Origin: Erpetoichthys calabaricus
Lineage: Eukaryota; Chordata; Cladistia; Polypteriformes; Polypteridae
Direction: 5' to 3'
Assembly (NCBI RefSeq): GCF_900747795.2
Contig: NC_041394.2
Span: 338,433,414-338,497,413, forward strand
DNA: 64,000 nucleotides
Below the pieces are notes generated by a model. It was given only the letters and a program-made list of their open reading frames with translations, was not told where the DNA came from and did not search any database. Of this stretch, positions 1-10,861 are shown piece by piece; positions within the stretch are counted from its first letter, which is position 1; each line of letters begins with the position of its first letter. The translations under genes and the position numbers were made by a program.

Positions 1-290
1 CCCAGTGCACTACCTTGCCCAGGTGCGTATGATTCTAGTAAGACAGCCCTAGACTTGGGAGATTTGTTTTCCAGTAAGACAACAGTTTCAATCACAAAGC
101 CAAAGTTACATGGGATTTGCTTAAAAAACAACAAGATTAATGTCCTGGAGCGGCCAAATCAGAGTCCAGATCTTAATCCAGTTTGTTGCTGGACTTGAAA
201 AAGGATGCGCTTGAGCAGTTCTGTGAAGAAGGGGATGAAATTGCAGTGTGCAGATGTGCAAAGCTAATTATACATACATCTATACAACCG
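1..290 (+). pseudogene. Tc1/mariner transposase remnant
   Basis: The 139-183 stretch reads NVLERPNQSPDLNPV, which matches the Tc1-type DDE signature around the third catalytic residue (usual form WPxQSPDLNPIE). Upstream at about 66-120 a degraded FQQDN-like motif is visible. Downstream, from 183, another frame reads LLDLKKD then LEQFCEE and RCAKLI, as at the C-terminus of this family. The frame changes between the motifs and a short piece is missing, so this is a dead, truncated transposase. The left edge is cut by the window. Confidence 0.75.
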
Positions 291-404
291 ATATACCATC
301 GTACTTCATTCACGAGTGTAACTTTGGCTTATCTGTACGTAACGGTAGTTGTTTACTCTCTTAAACACAAAAACAGATATCAAAGCGCTCAAAGAATTGA
401 CATA

Positions 405-432
405 ATAATAATAGTAATAATAATAATAATAG
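405..432. repeat. (AAT)n microsatellite
   Basis: Short imperfect run of AAT/ATA triplets. It produces a meaningless isoleucine or leucine run in translated frames. Confidence 0.8.
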
Positions 433-699
433 TGATAACTCCAGGTCCTTTGAAGTATTAACGGGACTCAGTGCCGCGGACGGAAGACAATGCAGTCGAA
501 CAGAGTCATAAAGACTCTGCTGCGTGTGATTCAAATCGCTATAACTCTGAAGCGAACGAAACATTCCAAATCTATAAAGTGACAGCCCCAAACACAAATC
601 ACTTACCCTCTGTCCCTGTATGATGTAATATTTTTTAGAACTGGTTCACTCATTAGCAAAAGCCTAGTCTCATTTACCAATTACAGTTTACTGCTCACG

Positions 700-870
700 T
701 AAGTGAGACAAGCAGCACACACTAAAACATTTCGTCGCCCTTGATGACGTCACATACCACATCGGATCAACTCAGTGCGCCGTGAAATTTTACCGGGCTC
801 GCGCAATATGCTGGATGCTAACGGTGGTAGTGCCGTCTGAGTGTATTAAAAACACTCTGTTCATTTATTT
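700..870 (+). promoter_or_regulatory. Possible promoter with CRE site
   Basis: A perfect palindromic CRE/ATF site, TGACGTCA, lies at 745-752 in a locally CpG-rich stretch (TTCGTCG, GCGCCG, GGGCTCGCGC) that stands out from the AT-rich surroundings. It lies about 430 bp upstream of a candidate first exon. Only sequence context supports promoter function. Confidence 0.3.
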
Positions 871-1178
871 AAGGATTCGTCTGTTTATTCCATTTGTTGT
901 TCGTTTCAGAACTTTTTATGCAGCATAGAAAGACAGGGTGACGATAAAATCGAAAAAATTGAAAAGCTTCTGCAAAATCCGAGTAAAATAAATAAAGATT
1001 TCTGTTTTAAACGTTTTTCTTTGTACTTAAATCCCTAACACACTTTCAACCAAGGGAGAGTTTTCTGTTTAAAAGTAAATTGATATGTTTCCTTTGGATT
1101 AAACATTCATACCAAAGCATCACTTTGCAAAGGAGTTTGTCTAATCATTTGTCGTTTTAAAGGGTAGAATAGAAGGAA

Positions 1179-1374
1179 ATGGCTGGCGGCGACGCGCAGG
1201 TTGATATCAACCAGAGCGAGCTAATACTCGTGCACGTAAATTGGCAACACAACGTATTGTGTGACGTCTTTAAGAGCGACGAAAACAGATTTCGTTTATC
1301 TCTATATAAACTTATGAGCAGTAAACTGGAAGCAGTGGAAATTCCGGTTGTATCATATGACTCAGGGGCAGGGG
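1179..1374 (+). CDS. Candidate first exon, unknown protein
   Basis: An ATG at 1179 opens a frame of 65 codons that runs into a strong splice donor, GGGG|GTAAGT, at 1375. The exon would end in phase 1. The predicted peptide begins MAGGDAQVDINQSELILVHV and I do not recognise it. The CpG-rich, CRE-bearing stretch upstream supports a transcription start here. It could be a 5' exon of the zinc-finger gene at 10.3-18.1 kb, but the phase does not fit the coding frame of the 10,259 exon, which would make it a leader exon. It could also belong to another gene or be chance. RNA evidence would decide. Confidence 0.3.
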
Positions 1375-2179
1375 GTAAGTGATCCGAGCTCGGGTCTGTC
1401 ACTAAATGGATGTGGGATTTTTCAGTTACTTCAGTCAGTGTTACGCGACTTGAATTGTAGGCTAGCGGAGTCTTAAGAACCCTACTCGACTGAATGTCTA
1501 TTTGCCATTCATTATCCTCCGCTTGCGGCTCTCCGCACGTTACCTTGTCGATTTCCAATTTTACTTAAGAGCATCCGAACAAAACCTCCAGCGATTAATA
1601 CTCATTATATGCTTTGTATTCTTTCAGTTAATGTCCTCCTGTGATCGCCAAATAGTTAAACTCGAGAAGGAGGCGACATCACAGAATTAACGTTTTGATA
1701 CTTGTACTTCTTTTTTAGTTAAGAGAATGAAACATCTACAGTGCCACGCCGTTCAATCAAAGTTCAGCCATTGTATTCAAATAAACTTTTTTTTTCTAAT
1801 TTAAGGTTAGTCTTTATTTTTCCATTGTGGTATGAAAGATGTATTTCGATTCTTTCCATTAAGCACGATGAGTATTTCCGCAATCCATGTCGTGCAGGAT
1901 ATTATTTTATGTTATTTTAATTACTCACATTGCAATAGTATATAACGTAAGTATTTATATGTTGTTACATTTACATGCACGGAATAAAAAAGCGAAGAAA
2001 ACAGAATAAAACTTGGACTACTAATACTATTTAAATTAAGTTTACGTTAACTGAAATTGAAAAGCCTTAAAGTAAAAGATTTACTCAATCATTTGTTTTG
2101 GTGGCATAATAGATTTGCTAGTATAGTTGAGCTATTAAATAAATAAGTGCATTGCCAATGCCAATGATGACATCCTTCT

Positions 2180-2532
2180 CCATCCATCCATCCATTTTCC
2201 AACCCGCTGAATTCAAACACAGGGTCACGGGGGTCTGCTGGAGCCAATCCCAGCCAACACAGGGCAGGAACCAATCCTGGGCAGGGTGCCAACCCACCGC
2301 AGGACACACACAAACACACCCTCACACCAAGCACACACTAGGGCCAATTTAGAATCACCAATCCACGTAACCTGCATGTCTTTGGACTGTGGGAGGAAAC
2401 CGGAGCGCCCGGAGGAAACCCACGCAGACAACATGCAAACTCCACGCAGGGAGGACCCGGGAAGCAAACCCAGGTCCCCAGATCTCCCAACTGCGAGGCA
2501 GCAGCGCTACCCACTGCGCCACCGTGCCGCCC
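2180..2532 (-). mobile_element. tRNA-derived SINE with 13-bp TSD
   Basis: Read on the minus strand it starts GGGCGGCACGGTGGCGCAGT, with a tRNA-like A box and a B-box-like GGGTTTGCTTCCCGGG, and ends in a TGGATGG-type tail. The flanks carry a perfect 13-bp duplication, ATGACATCCTTCT, at 2167-2179 and 2533-2545, direct evidence of retroposition. Two more copies are at 31.2 and 45.7 kb. Long translated frames across it are artefacts. Confidence 0.9.
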
Positions 2533-2545
2533 ATGACATCCTTCT

Positions 2546-3204
2546 GGAGAACCAAATCTTATAAGTATAAAATGTATCTAATATTATACTTTTAAAGTAT
2601 TCGTCTAAGCTAAATAAGGTTTTATCAAAATATAATAGTATGTTGTAACTGTGTTAAAAAATCCAGCTCATCAGATCTTTTTTATGAAGGGCAAACAATT
2701 TTCATAGGTAGCTTACTAATTTTGTCTGGCGCTTAGTAGCCCAAACTGTAATCCACCAACTTTGCTAAAAATTAAATTGGGTATGCAATTCCATTTACTA
2801 GAAGGATTTTTAAGAAAAATTTTGATCCATCTAATTTTAATAGTGTGGTTGAGTGTGGAAAAGTTGGTGATATTACGTCTTCATCCAATATTAATTATAA
2901 TTTTAAAACACCCATTTTAACGCCAATGCTTGCTCTTCTATATTGAAACAAAAAGAATCGCATTTTAATTTTATTTTGACCACATTTAAATATCCTTTTT
3001 ACCTCAGCAAATTGTACCCTGTCTCTGTTTTTGACATTTCTGTTTATTGGTGCCAAAGTATGCATTTCTGTCTCTCTATAGTAGACAACTAGAAAATAAA
3101 CACTAAGTGTTGCACTTATAATGACTTACATCGTTTTACTACACATGAGGAAGAAACTACCAGATTAAGTGGTGACATGATTGAATTCTTTACAATTATG
3201 AAAG
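2546..3204. other. AT-rich spacer
   Basis: AT-rich sequence without a supported gene, repeat or conserved motif that I can recognise. Confidence 0.5.
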
Positions 3205-3505
3205 GAATTAGTTCAGTGTATCAAAACTGTTACTTTAAAAGTGAGTTCAATAAGAACATGGGGGCACAGTTGGAAACTTGTTAAGGGCAAATTTTGTACA
3301 AATGTTAGGAAGTTTTTCTTCACTCAGACAACTATAGACACATGGAATAGGCTGCCACATAGTGGGGTAGACAGTTTGACTTGAAGGACATTCAAAACTC
3401 GATTTGATGTTGTTTTTAAGGAATTAATTGGATAGGATTGGCATGTTTTGTTGTGGTCAGTGGCCTGTTCATGTCAAAATGTTTATAATATTCTAAAGTT
3501 CTAAC
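3205..3505 (+). mobile_element. CR1-like LINE 3' fragment
   Basis: The segment reading GGCACAGTTGGAAACTTG, then TTAGGAAGTTTTTCTTCAC, GGAATAGGCTGCCA and ending in a TTCTAAAGTTCTAA-like tail matches the 3' part of an old CR1-type non-LTR element common in fish. It is 5'-truncated and has no open frame. Confidence 0.6.
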
Positions 3506-4346
3506 AGCTCAATTAAATGATCGCCTTCCTTCTGTTCACTAAAGCTCATATTTCCGATTACTTGTGGATATATATCAGGCTCCACTACAGTGATAGCAAA
3601 CCCACATGAGGTAAGCGAACATTCCCAAAAGTAGCAGACAGGTTTAAATGAGTACAAACCCTTCAATTATCTAATATGTCCTCTGATAGTTTCATTTGTA
3701 CAACTCATTTTGTTGCTTGTTGTTGAAATTTGTGAGGTGAAATTCCAACTCCTCTTTGTATCTGCCTTTGTAACATTTTTTTAAATTTATTGTTTTGATT
3801 TTATCATGATCAGTTCTTTTTATGGAGTACAAATTACAATACATAGTGAAAAAGTGCCTTACGATGGCTTCTGCTGTTAATGTCATTGTCTGAAACAATG
3901 ATGGCTTCAATATTATACCATTAATTTGCTTTAATATGTGCTATGCTACTGCTTTGTTTCTACATACTTGTCATAGAAAATTCCTAAGCATGTCTCACGT
4001 TACACTAATATATGAACCAAACATGGCGGCCTGCCATACAGCACTTTTAACTGTAAAACACAATAATTCTGGTTTCCTAGACAGGGTCTAAATTAAACCA
4101 GGAAAAGGCCTTAATCTAGAATAGTTAATAATGGCTTAAAAATGGCTTCCTGAAACACTGATTAATTACCAATTACTAACACCTGGACTATGGAGTCACA
4201 AACTATAGTAAACAAGAGAAATTTAAACTCACCTGTGCTAATCTGAATTAGCTGCACCAAGGTTGCTTATAAAACATGGAATGGTTTTCAGAAAGGCTTA
4301 GAACTGTATGGAACTAGTCAAATTCAAGGAAAACCATCACAGCAAA

Positions 4347-4560
4347 ATGGAGGCTATGATCAAAAAACCTTACTGAGCATGAGAAAACACTTTTAAAGCA
4401 AATGGTTCTGAGTCACCTCATCACTGAAAATAAACCGGAGAAATCAGCTCTGGAATCAAAAAAAAAAAAAGAATGCCTGTAAATCTATTTGTAATAAATT
4501 CAGTACAAATGAACAATCATCTACAGGAACAATACAACAACTTCATGTAAGAGTTGTCAG
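4347..4560 (+). pseudogene. Harbinger Myb/SANT-like accessory protein, exon 1
   Basis: After an ATG at 4347 a frame reads NLTEHEKTLLKQM, then ENKPEKSALESKKKK, and after a shift inside a run of A residues NACKSICNKFSTNEQ and TIQQL. This is the layout of the Myb/SANT-like (MADF-related) DNA-binding domain of Harbinger accessory proteins, which help the transposase reach the nucleus and bind the ends. Two frame breaks are visible, one just after the start and one in the A tract. The following part of the gene was separated by the LINE starting near 4690. Confidence 0.6.
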
Positions 4561-4689
4561 CTTTATTACCTTACTGTTTTATAAAATCACTGGGTTGACA
4601 TTACAGTACTTGTTGAATAATGGCGTTGTGGAAGAATATACCTGGGTATAACGTTAAACTGCATGTGGACCTGCAAGTGTTCCTCCAAC

Positions 4690-7600
4690 TTGCAAGGAAG
4701 ACTTAGGGATTGGTGGCAGGATTGTCACTCTAGCCACCGTAAAAACTTCACGCAGCTCCGAAATGACAGACAGGACTCCTTTCTGCTCTCCATGGGAGTA
4801 GTTCTGCTGCAGCTGCCCATAGGAAAGCTGCTCGCATTATGAAGGGGATGTGGGAGAGGCCTCAGGAGCCTCAGTCTCAGAAGAGTTGAAACCATCGGAA
4901 AGCCAGTGGGATCAGGGATTGGAACTGGTGTGTTGCTGAGACGTCACAATTGCAAAGCAGCACTTGGCTCCCAATTTTAGGCGACCTATCCGGGTAGGTG
5001 CATGAATCGTCTTGTGTCTCCGGCATGATGATCATCTCCCTCTGCTTTTGGAGTAGCTTTGTAAACTCTGCATTTCAGTGGCGGCACTCACTGATGTGTG
5101 TAGACCTGAGACTGGCCAGATCTCTGTAGGTGGGTATACCTTTTATTGGCTTGGTCACTCTGATGGCTGTCATACTAAGGCAGTAGCTATTGCTGTAGCG
5201 GATCGGCTCCTTCCGATGGTGTCCAATGTCTCTCTCTCCTTCCAGCAAGAGTATTATGAGACTCTGATTAAGGCTCTCTCTGGGTGCCTTATCTGTTGTC
5301 TTCAGTGTATGCTCTGACAATGGTGAGTGATGTCTCGGTGAGGGAGACATTTGATTTGCAATTTCACTTGGTGGCTCCATGTTATTTGACTTTGAAAAGG
5401 ATCAGAGGCTGTGGATCACTGGATCATGGTTCCAGCACCCTAAGCCACATCGTTGGACTTTGTACTCCAGTATTGGTGGTGTGGTGAAGGAGATCAATCA
5501 CATCCTTGTGGCCATATGCTGGAGGCTCCTACAGAACTGTAGGGTCTACAGAAGTGTCCATTTTGTGAATTTTGACCACAGAATTGTTGTTGCCACTCTG
5601 AAGATCCAGCTTAGGTCCATTAAGTTATCGCCTACTAGGAGAACAAGGCTGCACCTGGCTAGACCCCAAGATCAGGCTGTTTCTAATGAGTTTGCACACA
5701 GTTTGTGTGAGGAACTTGAGGACTTGGGTGTGACTGCTGATCCTAATGTGATGTGGGAGACCTTCTGTGACAAAACCCTGAACGTTGCTGAGGGTTGTGT
5801 TGGTGTTGCCGGTGTTCCCAGAAGGAAGTGTTTAATCTTGCATGTTACCCTGGATTTCATCTTGAAGAGACGCATTGCACAGATTGATGGCAGCACTTGT
5901 CTGTACCATGAACTGAGAAGGATGAATGTGAGGGCTCTGAGAGCAGATAAAGTGGTGTTCATTAAAGGAATCTGATCAAGTGACCCACCATCTACGGTCT
6001 TGTGACCAATGTCCTGCTTACAGAGGAATCAAAGCATTATGCACATCAGAATCTGTTCCCTGGAGTGTCACTGTCAGGGTTGGTGATAGAACAGTCCTTA
6101 TTGATGATACTGCAATTGTAAAGTGCTGGGCTGGCTACTTTGAGCAACTGTTTAAAGCTGATCCTCCGGCTAGGACGTTGGACATCTCTGGGTTCAAAGT
6201 TCTTGAGGCTGATCCTCCAATTAACTATGAACCACCCAATCTCACTGAAATTGCACAGATGGTAAACCAGCTGAGTGTAGGGAAGACTGCAATAATTTCT
6301 GGTATCTGGGGTGATCCTTTCCAGGCTGGTGTTAATGCTGTCTTCCTGTGATTGCAAGTAATCTTTACTTCCATTTGGTAGACAGGTGTCATCCCAAGGT
6401 ACTGGAAAAAAGGACTTCCTGTCCTTATCTATAAAGGCAAGGGTGATCACCTGGATTGTGGCAACTACAGGTTGACAACACTGCTCTTGGTGCCAGATAA
6501 GGTCCTGGATAGGGTCATCCACATTAGGATCTGTGATCACTTGCTTACCTACCATTGACTGGATCAGTCTGGTTTTACACCTAAGAAGTCTACCATCGAC
6601 CGCATCCTGGCACTGAGGGTTCTCATGGAGTGCAAACACAAATATTGAGAATCTCTTTGCAGCTATTGTAAATTTTCATAAATCGTTTGACTCAGTTGAT
6701 CGATCTGCCCTGTGGGACATACTGAGACTTCACGGGATCCACCCAAAGTTGCTGGATATCATGGCTGGCCTCTACATTGGTACTGTGAGTGCTGTACAGA
6801 TTGCCTTTTTTCCCAGTTGATTCTGGGGTTCATCAGGGGTGTGTTATTACTCCTACTCTGTTCAATCTTTGCATGGAGTGGGTGTTGGGCAGTCGTGGGG
6901 TTTAGCAGCAGTGGGACATCTTTTGGTGAAGAAAGATTGACCGATCTTGACTTTGTCAGTGATGTTGTGATGTTCACAGAGTCAATGGAGGCTGTGATCG
7001 GGGCTCTCGAGAGACTGAACGAGGAGTCCAAGTGTCTGGGCTTGCAAGTGTCCTGATGAAAACTAAGATCCAGGTCTTTAATGAACTCTTGGGCACAGCC
7101 ATCAGCAGTATGTCTGTCTGAGGAGAAAATGTCGACCTCATTGAGAGGTTTACGTACCTCGGCAGTGACATTCATGTCTCTGGTGACTCTTCCTATGAAG
7201 TCAGTAGACGGATTGGAAGAGCATATGGGCTCATGAGGTGGCTATAAAGTGTTGTGTGGCGCTCCAAATAACTTTGCAAAAGGACAAAGGTCCAAGTCTT
7301 TAGAGTCATGGTGCTTCCTGTTTTGCTATATAGGTGTGAGACATGGATGCTATCCAGTGGACTGAGACGAAGACTGGACTTTTTTGGTACTGTGTCTCTT
7401 TGGTGAATCTGTGGATACTGCTGGTTTGAATTTGTGTTGAAAGAGTGATTGCTCACAGAGTCCCGAAGGCACATTATCTGCATTGTGAGGGAGCATCAGT
7501 TATGGCACTATCGCCATGTGGGACAATTCCCAGAGAGTGATCTGGCTCACAGGATCCTCATTGTTGAGGACCTGAGTGGCTGGACTAGAGTAAGGGGATG

Positions 7601-7770
7601 CCCACGTAACACCTGGCTGTGGCAGATAGAGGTTCATTTCCGAGGAGTGGGACTGAACTGTATGTCTGCTTGGGAGGGTTGCCAACCAGGATCCTGAGCT
7701 GTTTCATCATGTAATTGGGTGTGGCAATGCGCTGTACTAGTGCATGCTCCCCAACCTGACCAGACCTGGA
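4690..7770 (+). mobile_element. I/Nimb-like LINE, decayed
   Basis: A near full-length but degraded non-LTR element. At 5078 a frame gives the endonuclease opening (RPETGQISVGGYTFYW). From 5379 comes the end of the endonuclease and the linker (GGVVKEINHILV, RVYRSVHFVNFDHRIVVATL). At 6080-6340 is the pre-RT region (CWAGYFEQLFKADPPARTLD). RT motifs follow in several frames (PVLIYKGKGDHLDCGNY near 6420, FDSV near 6685, GFIRGVLLL near 6825, SDVVMFTESMEAVIGAL near 6960). The C-terminal RHIICIVREHQLWHYRHVGQ lies at 7465. Many frameshifts and stops separate the parts, so it is an old copy. It sits between the two exons of the Harbinger accessory gene. Confidence 0.85.
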
Positions 7771-7965
7771 AGAATAGAAAAATAAACCTCAAAAAAACTG
7801 ATGTTAAAGCCTGAATACAGATATTTAAGACTGGTGGAGGACCTGCAATAAAAGAAACTGACCATTTGGATGAGTTACTGACAGGAATAATGGAGAGCCA
7901 ACAAGCTTTGGAGAACATACCATGACCTTCTAGACAGTTCAAATGACTGATCACACATGCTACAC

Positions 7966-8199
7966 TAGCGTTTCTATACCTTTAAATATTTGCGACCTGA
8001 GTTTTCATAACAGTTTTAATCGCGCCCCCCTAACGTTTTTTTGAAACCCTAATAAAATTTATTCCTATATTTTTGCTGCTGATACACCACTAAAAGTTTA
8101 AAATTTCTCTACGAATAGCGAAATTACACCACATATGGCAACATTTGCTCCCCCTTTTTTGTTACTTCGGGGGCGTACCCCACAGTTTGAGAACCGCTG
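7966..8199. mobile_element. hAT MITE with perfect 8-bp TSD
   Basis: A 234-bp element ending in the hAT-type sequence CAGCGGTTCTCAAAC (minus strand) with a matching but mutated left end, TAGCGTTTCTATAC. It is flanked by a perfect 8-bp duplication, TGCTACAC, at 7958-7965 and 8200-8207. No coding capacity. It landed in the intron of the Harbinger accessory gene. Confidence 0.85.
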
Positions 8200-8349
8200 T
8201 GCTACACCAAGAATGTGAGGACATTTCACTTTGCCTTTTCTTTCTCCCCTTTCAAACTTTCATTTTTTATTTGTTGTCTGATATGAAACATCTCATGTAA
8301 TCTACTGTACATTTAAGTGACCATACATATGAAATTTTCTTGTTTTAAG

Positions 8350-8612
8350 GAGAAAGTCTTATGGATAGAACTGAAGAGCTGCAAGGTGGTTTACTGTCCA
8401 CATTTGCAAAAGCAAGGGCAGCAGTTTCTGCCAATACTGATCACCTAAAAATAAGACTCACTATCCATGAAAGGCTGGCTGTTAAATTTCACAAATATAA
8501 TCTAAAATATCTTATGGAGAAGCACGAAATGAAAATGAAAATACTGCAAGTAGAACTAGAAATGAAGAGGAAGGAGAGAGGGAGATTCAAATGTCAATCC
8601 ATGAATTTCTGA
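8350..8612 (+). pseudogene. Harbinger accessory protein, last exon
   Basis: An acceptor (TTCTTGTTTTAAG|GAGAAAG) precedes an open frame to the stop at 8610-8612. It reads ESLMDRTEELQGG and ends in a lysine/glutamate-rich predicted coiled coil (YLMEKHEMKMKILQVELEMK). Such a C-terminal coil follows the Myb/SANT domain in Harbinger accessory proteins. It stops about 170 bp before the convergent transposase remnant. This exon is intact, but its partner exon at 4347-4560 is broken. Confidence 0.55.
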
Positions 8613-8779
8613 AATAAATATTGTTTTTTTACCACATGTTGGATGTTATGGCTGTGTCTGTAACATAGCAGACAAAGTATACGCTTTTATTTTTAAAATA
8701 TATTTTATTTGCTCACTACTTGTGAAAATGTATCTGATCTGAGCAGAAGAATGAAAATAATGTCAAAAATATCTACTTA

Positions 8780-9560
8780 ATGTGGTGCAATGAAAAAGCA
8801 TCTCTGTAGGCAAGTCCTTCTCTGGTCTGTGGTAAATGGTGGTACATCTGGATTGTCATCCTCTTATGTTTGAGGATATGGGCATTCATGCTGTTTTAGA
8901 CAGTTGAGAAGAACAGTTGTTGCAATGATGACAATGCAGTATCTTCTTGGTTTTAACCAAAGTGTTTTCCAGAAGCACTGAAAATGACTCTTCCAAACAT
9001 GCATTCTACTAGTGCGCTAGTGCACATATGAGTCTGGTGGTAGCGCCATTGCTTAGTTGTTGGGTGCAAGTATGGTGTGAACAAAATATTTTTCTGAGCA
9101 TACTCGCCGTCACCAAGCAATATTCCATATGATCTCCTTTTACAAACTGACTATATATAGATGAGTTATGGAAAATCTACGAATCATCAGTTGCACCTTT
9201 CCAAAGTGCAACAATGTTTGAAAACTCTAACCGAGGAGAGCATACACCTTGGACATTTACGGAAAACCAGGTCTTTCAGTTTCTGTAATCCTCGGCATCT
9301 GGAGTACAGGGATGTTTTTATGGGAATATGGGTTCCATCTATGCAGCCTATGACTTCCAGGAAGTTCCCACATTCATGGTATTGTAGTACCTTGTAGTTC
9401 ACCTGGGATGTTGCATCAGGGAAATGTATGTATTGTCCTCCTAAATCACAAATGGCCCTGCATGCTCTATAAAATGATGTTACACACTTGGTTCACTGAC
9501 ACCATATAAATCCCCAGTTTATCAGTGAAATTTGCCACATGCTAGAAAGCTTAACGTTAT
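8780..9560 (-). pseudogene. HARBI1-type Harbinger transposase
   Basis: On the minus strand the order is that of the HARBI1 DDE nuclease: RAICDLGGQYIHFPDATS near 9475-9405, then FLEVIGCIDGTHIPIK around 9370-9320 (first catalytic Asp in CIDGTH), then GDGEYAQKNILFTPYLHP near 9110-9055 (second Asp region), then ALVECMFGRVIFSASGK near 9010-8960 (region of the catalytic Glu). Frames change and stops occur between the motifs, and the sequence between the first and second motif is scrambled. It once cut and pasted this element and is now dead. Confidence 0.8.
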
Positions 9561-10258
9561 GAACACCTGGAGAAAAACTAATACATGCCATCCACTGATG
9601 AAAGCCTGGGTTCCAAAAGTGAAATACCCTTCATAGCATGTACTTTATGCATTTAAAAACTAATTTAATCAAAATGTTGCAAAGCGTCATTTCTGTCGAC
9701 TATAACTTAGCTAGATGGTGGTACTCTTTGATCTTTATTGACATAGTCCAAGTAATCCACATATCTTCTGTGACAAATGGTCTTAATCTGTATTTAAACC
9801 TGCCTCCGTGGATGTTTAATTTAAGATGTTATTTACTCCTGGAGTAGCTCTATTCTTCTTTCAGGAAATCGGCTCACTTAATTTGGGAGTAGGCTAAGTC
9901 TAGAACTATTTCTAACCATGACTGAAGAAACAGACTTCAGTTAGACTGGTTTAAAATGTCTTTTAGTCAAGGATTAGGCTTTATCTCAGTTTGGGAAACC
10001 ATCCTAATATGTGTAAATCAAGTAGTTAATACTAATATTGGTCTTTCACTCCACACATTTTTTTAACACCTGATAAAATTGATATGAAAAGTGCTGAGTT
10101 ACTGTCAACATACTGTAGCATGATGTCTCTGAATTGTTGGACTTTGTGCAAATCTTAGCTGGTACAGTGCTATAAAGTGAAATAAGTTTTTTTTTTTTTT
10201 TAAGTACAGATGTACTGTGGTGTAATTTGAATAAAATAAAATGTTGTTCTTTCAACAG

Positions 10259-10743
10259 CAAGGAAGAAGCAACTGCCCTTTGCTGTAACACCAAGATGGA
10301 TGTGAAAGAGGAGATGTGTGAGGCTGGTATATATACTGTGGATAAAATGACTCTGAGTATTAAGGAGGAGGACAGTGGATGGGAGTCTGTCCTCTCTAAC
10401 CAGGATAGTCTAGGTATTAAGGATGAGGATTATGAATTGGTGACTGTAGGTGTAAAAGAAGAAGCAGAGGAGACCTCATCTATCAGCATTGAGATGCATA
10501 AGCAAAAAATAATGGCAAGTGTCAAGAAAGATGATACCTATTCAGAGTTGGATCTTCATTATGGATGTCAAGATAGAGTAGTGACTGGGTTAGTCTCTTC
10601 TCAAAGCAGACATTGCTCATCTCCAGAGCATTTTATCAATGTACGGTCTGAATACTTGCAGTCCGACACCAAGATGATTGAGGAAGTTTCTTCAGATAAA
10701 ACTCAAGAAGAACAGACACCAGCTACAAATTATACTGGAGGAA
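10259..10743 (+). CDS. C2H2 zinc-finger gene, acidic N-terminal exon
   Basis: The exon has an acceptor at 10257-10258 (CTTTCAACAG) and a strong donor at 10744 (GAA|GTAAGT). I place the start at the ATG at 10296, giving MDVKEE and 149 residues plus one base. The region is acidic and carries four psi-K-x-E SUMO-consensus motifs: VKEE (residues 3-6), IKEE (22-25), IKDE (41-44) and VKEE (53-56). No KRAB, SCAN or BTB domain is visible. The phase-1 end joins exactly to the finger exon at 17267, creating Arg150. SUMO-rich N-termini can recruit repressors, but that role here is inference. An upstream leader exon is expected and not proven. Confidence 0.8.
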
Positions 10744-10861
10744 GTAAGTATAAAATAAACATTTGTATACATTTTAAGTTTGGGAGTACAGGCTTGACAG
10801 GGAGGGTTTAGTGGTTTTTATGAGAGATTTGAAAATGTTTAGTTTTTTATGGTGAAAAGTC

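Larger units (their letters stand above)
4071..10000 (+). mobile_element. PIF/Harbinger element, interrupted
   Basis: The outer ends are inverted: GGTTTCCTAGACAGGG at 4071 and, on the other strand, GGTTTCCCAAACTGAG ending at 10000. Both have the GGTTTCCnnnACnG form followed by AAGCCTAATC-like sequence typical of fish Harbinger elements. Inside are the two genes such elements carry: a Myb/SANT-like protein (4347-4560 and 8350-8612, plus strand) and a HARBI1-type DDE transposase (about 9560-8780, minus strand), arranged tail to tail. An I-like LINE and a small hAT element inserted later. A clean 3-bp target duplication is not obvious. Both genes are broken, so the element is dead. Confidence 0.7.

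Noticed and set aside
361-597. Minus-strand frame with a leucine run
   Set aside because: It is created by the (AAT)n microsatellite.
2089-2595. Several overlapping frames of 60-92 codons on both strands
   Set aside because: All lie within the tRNA-derived SINE; the same frames recur at the other SINE copies.
1179-8612. Splicing of the 1179-1374 exon to the 8350-8612 exon, whose phases match
   Set aside because: The 8350 exon lies inside a Harbinger element with its own Myb/SANT-like first exon at 4347-4560, and the 1179 exon lies outside the element. The phase match (one in three by chance) is not enough.
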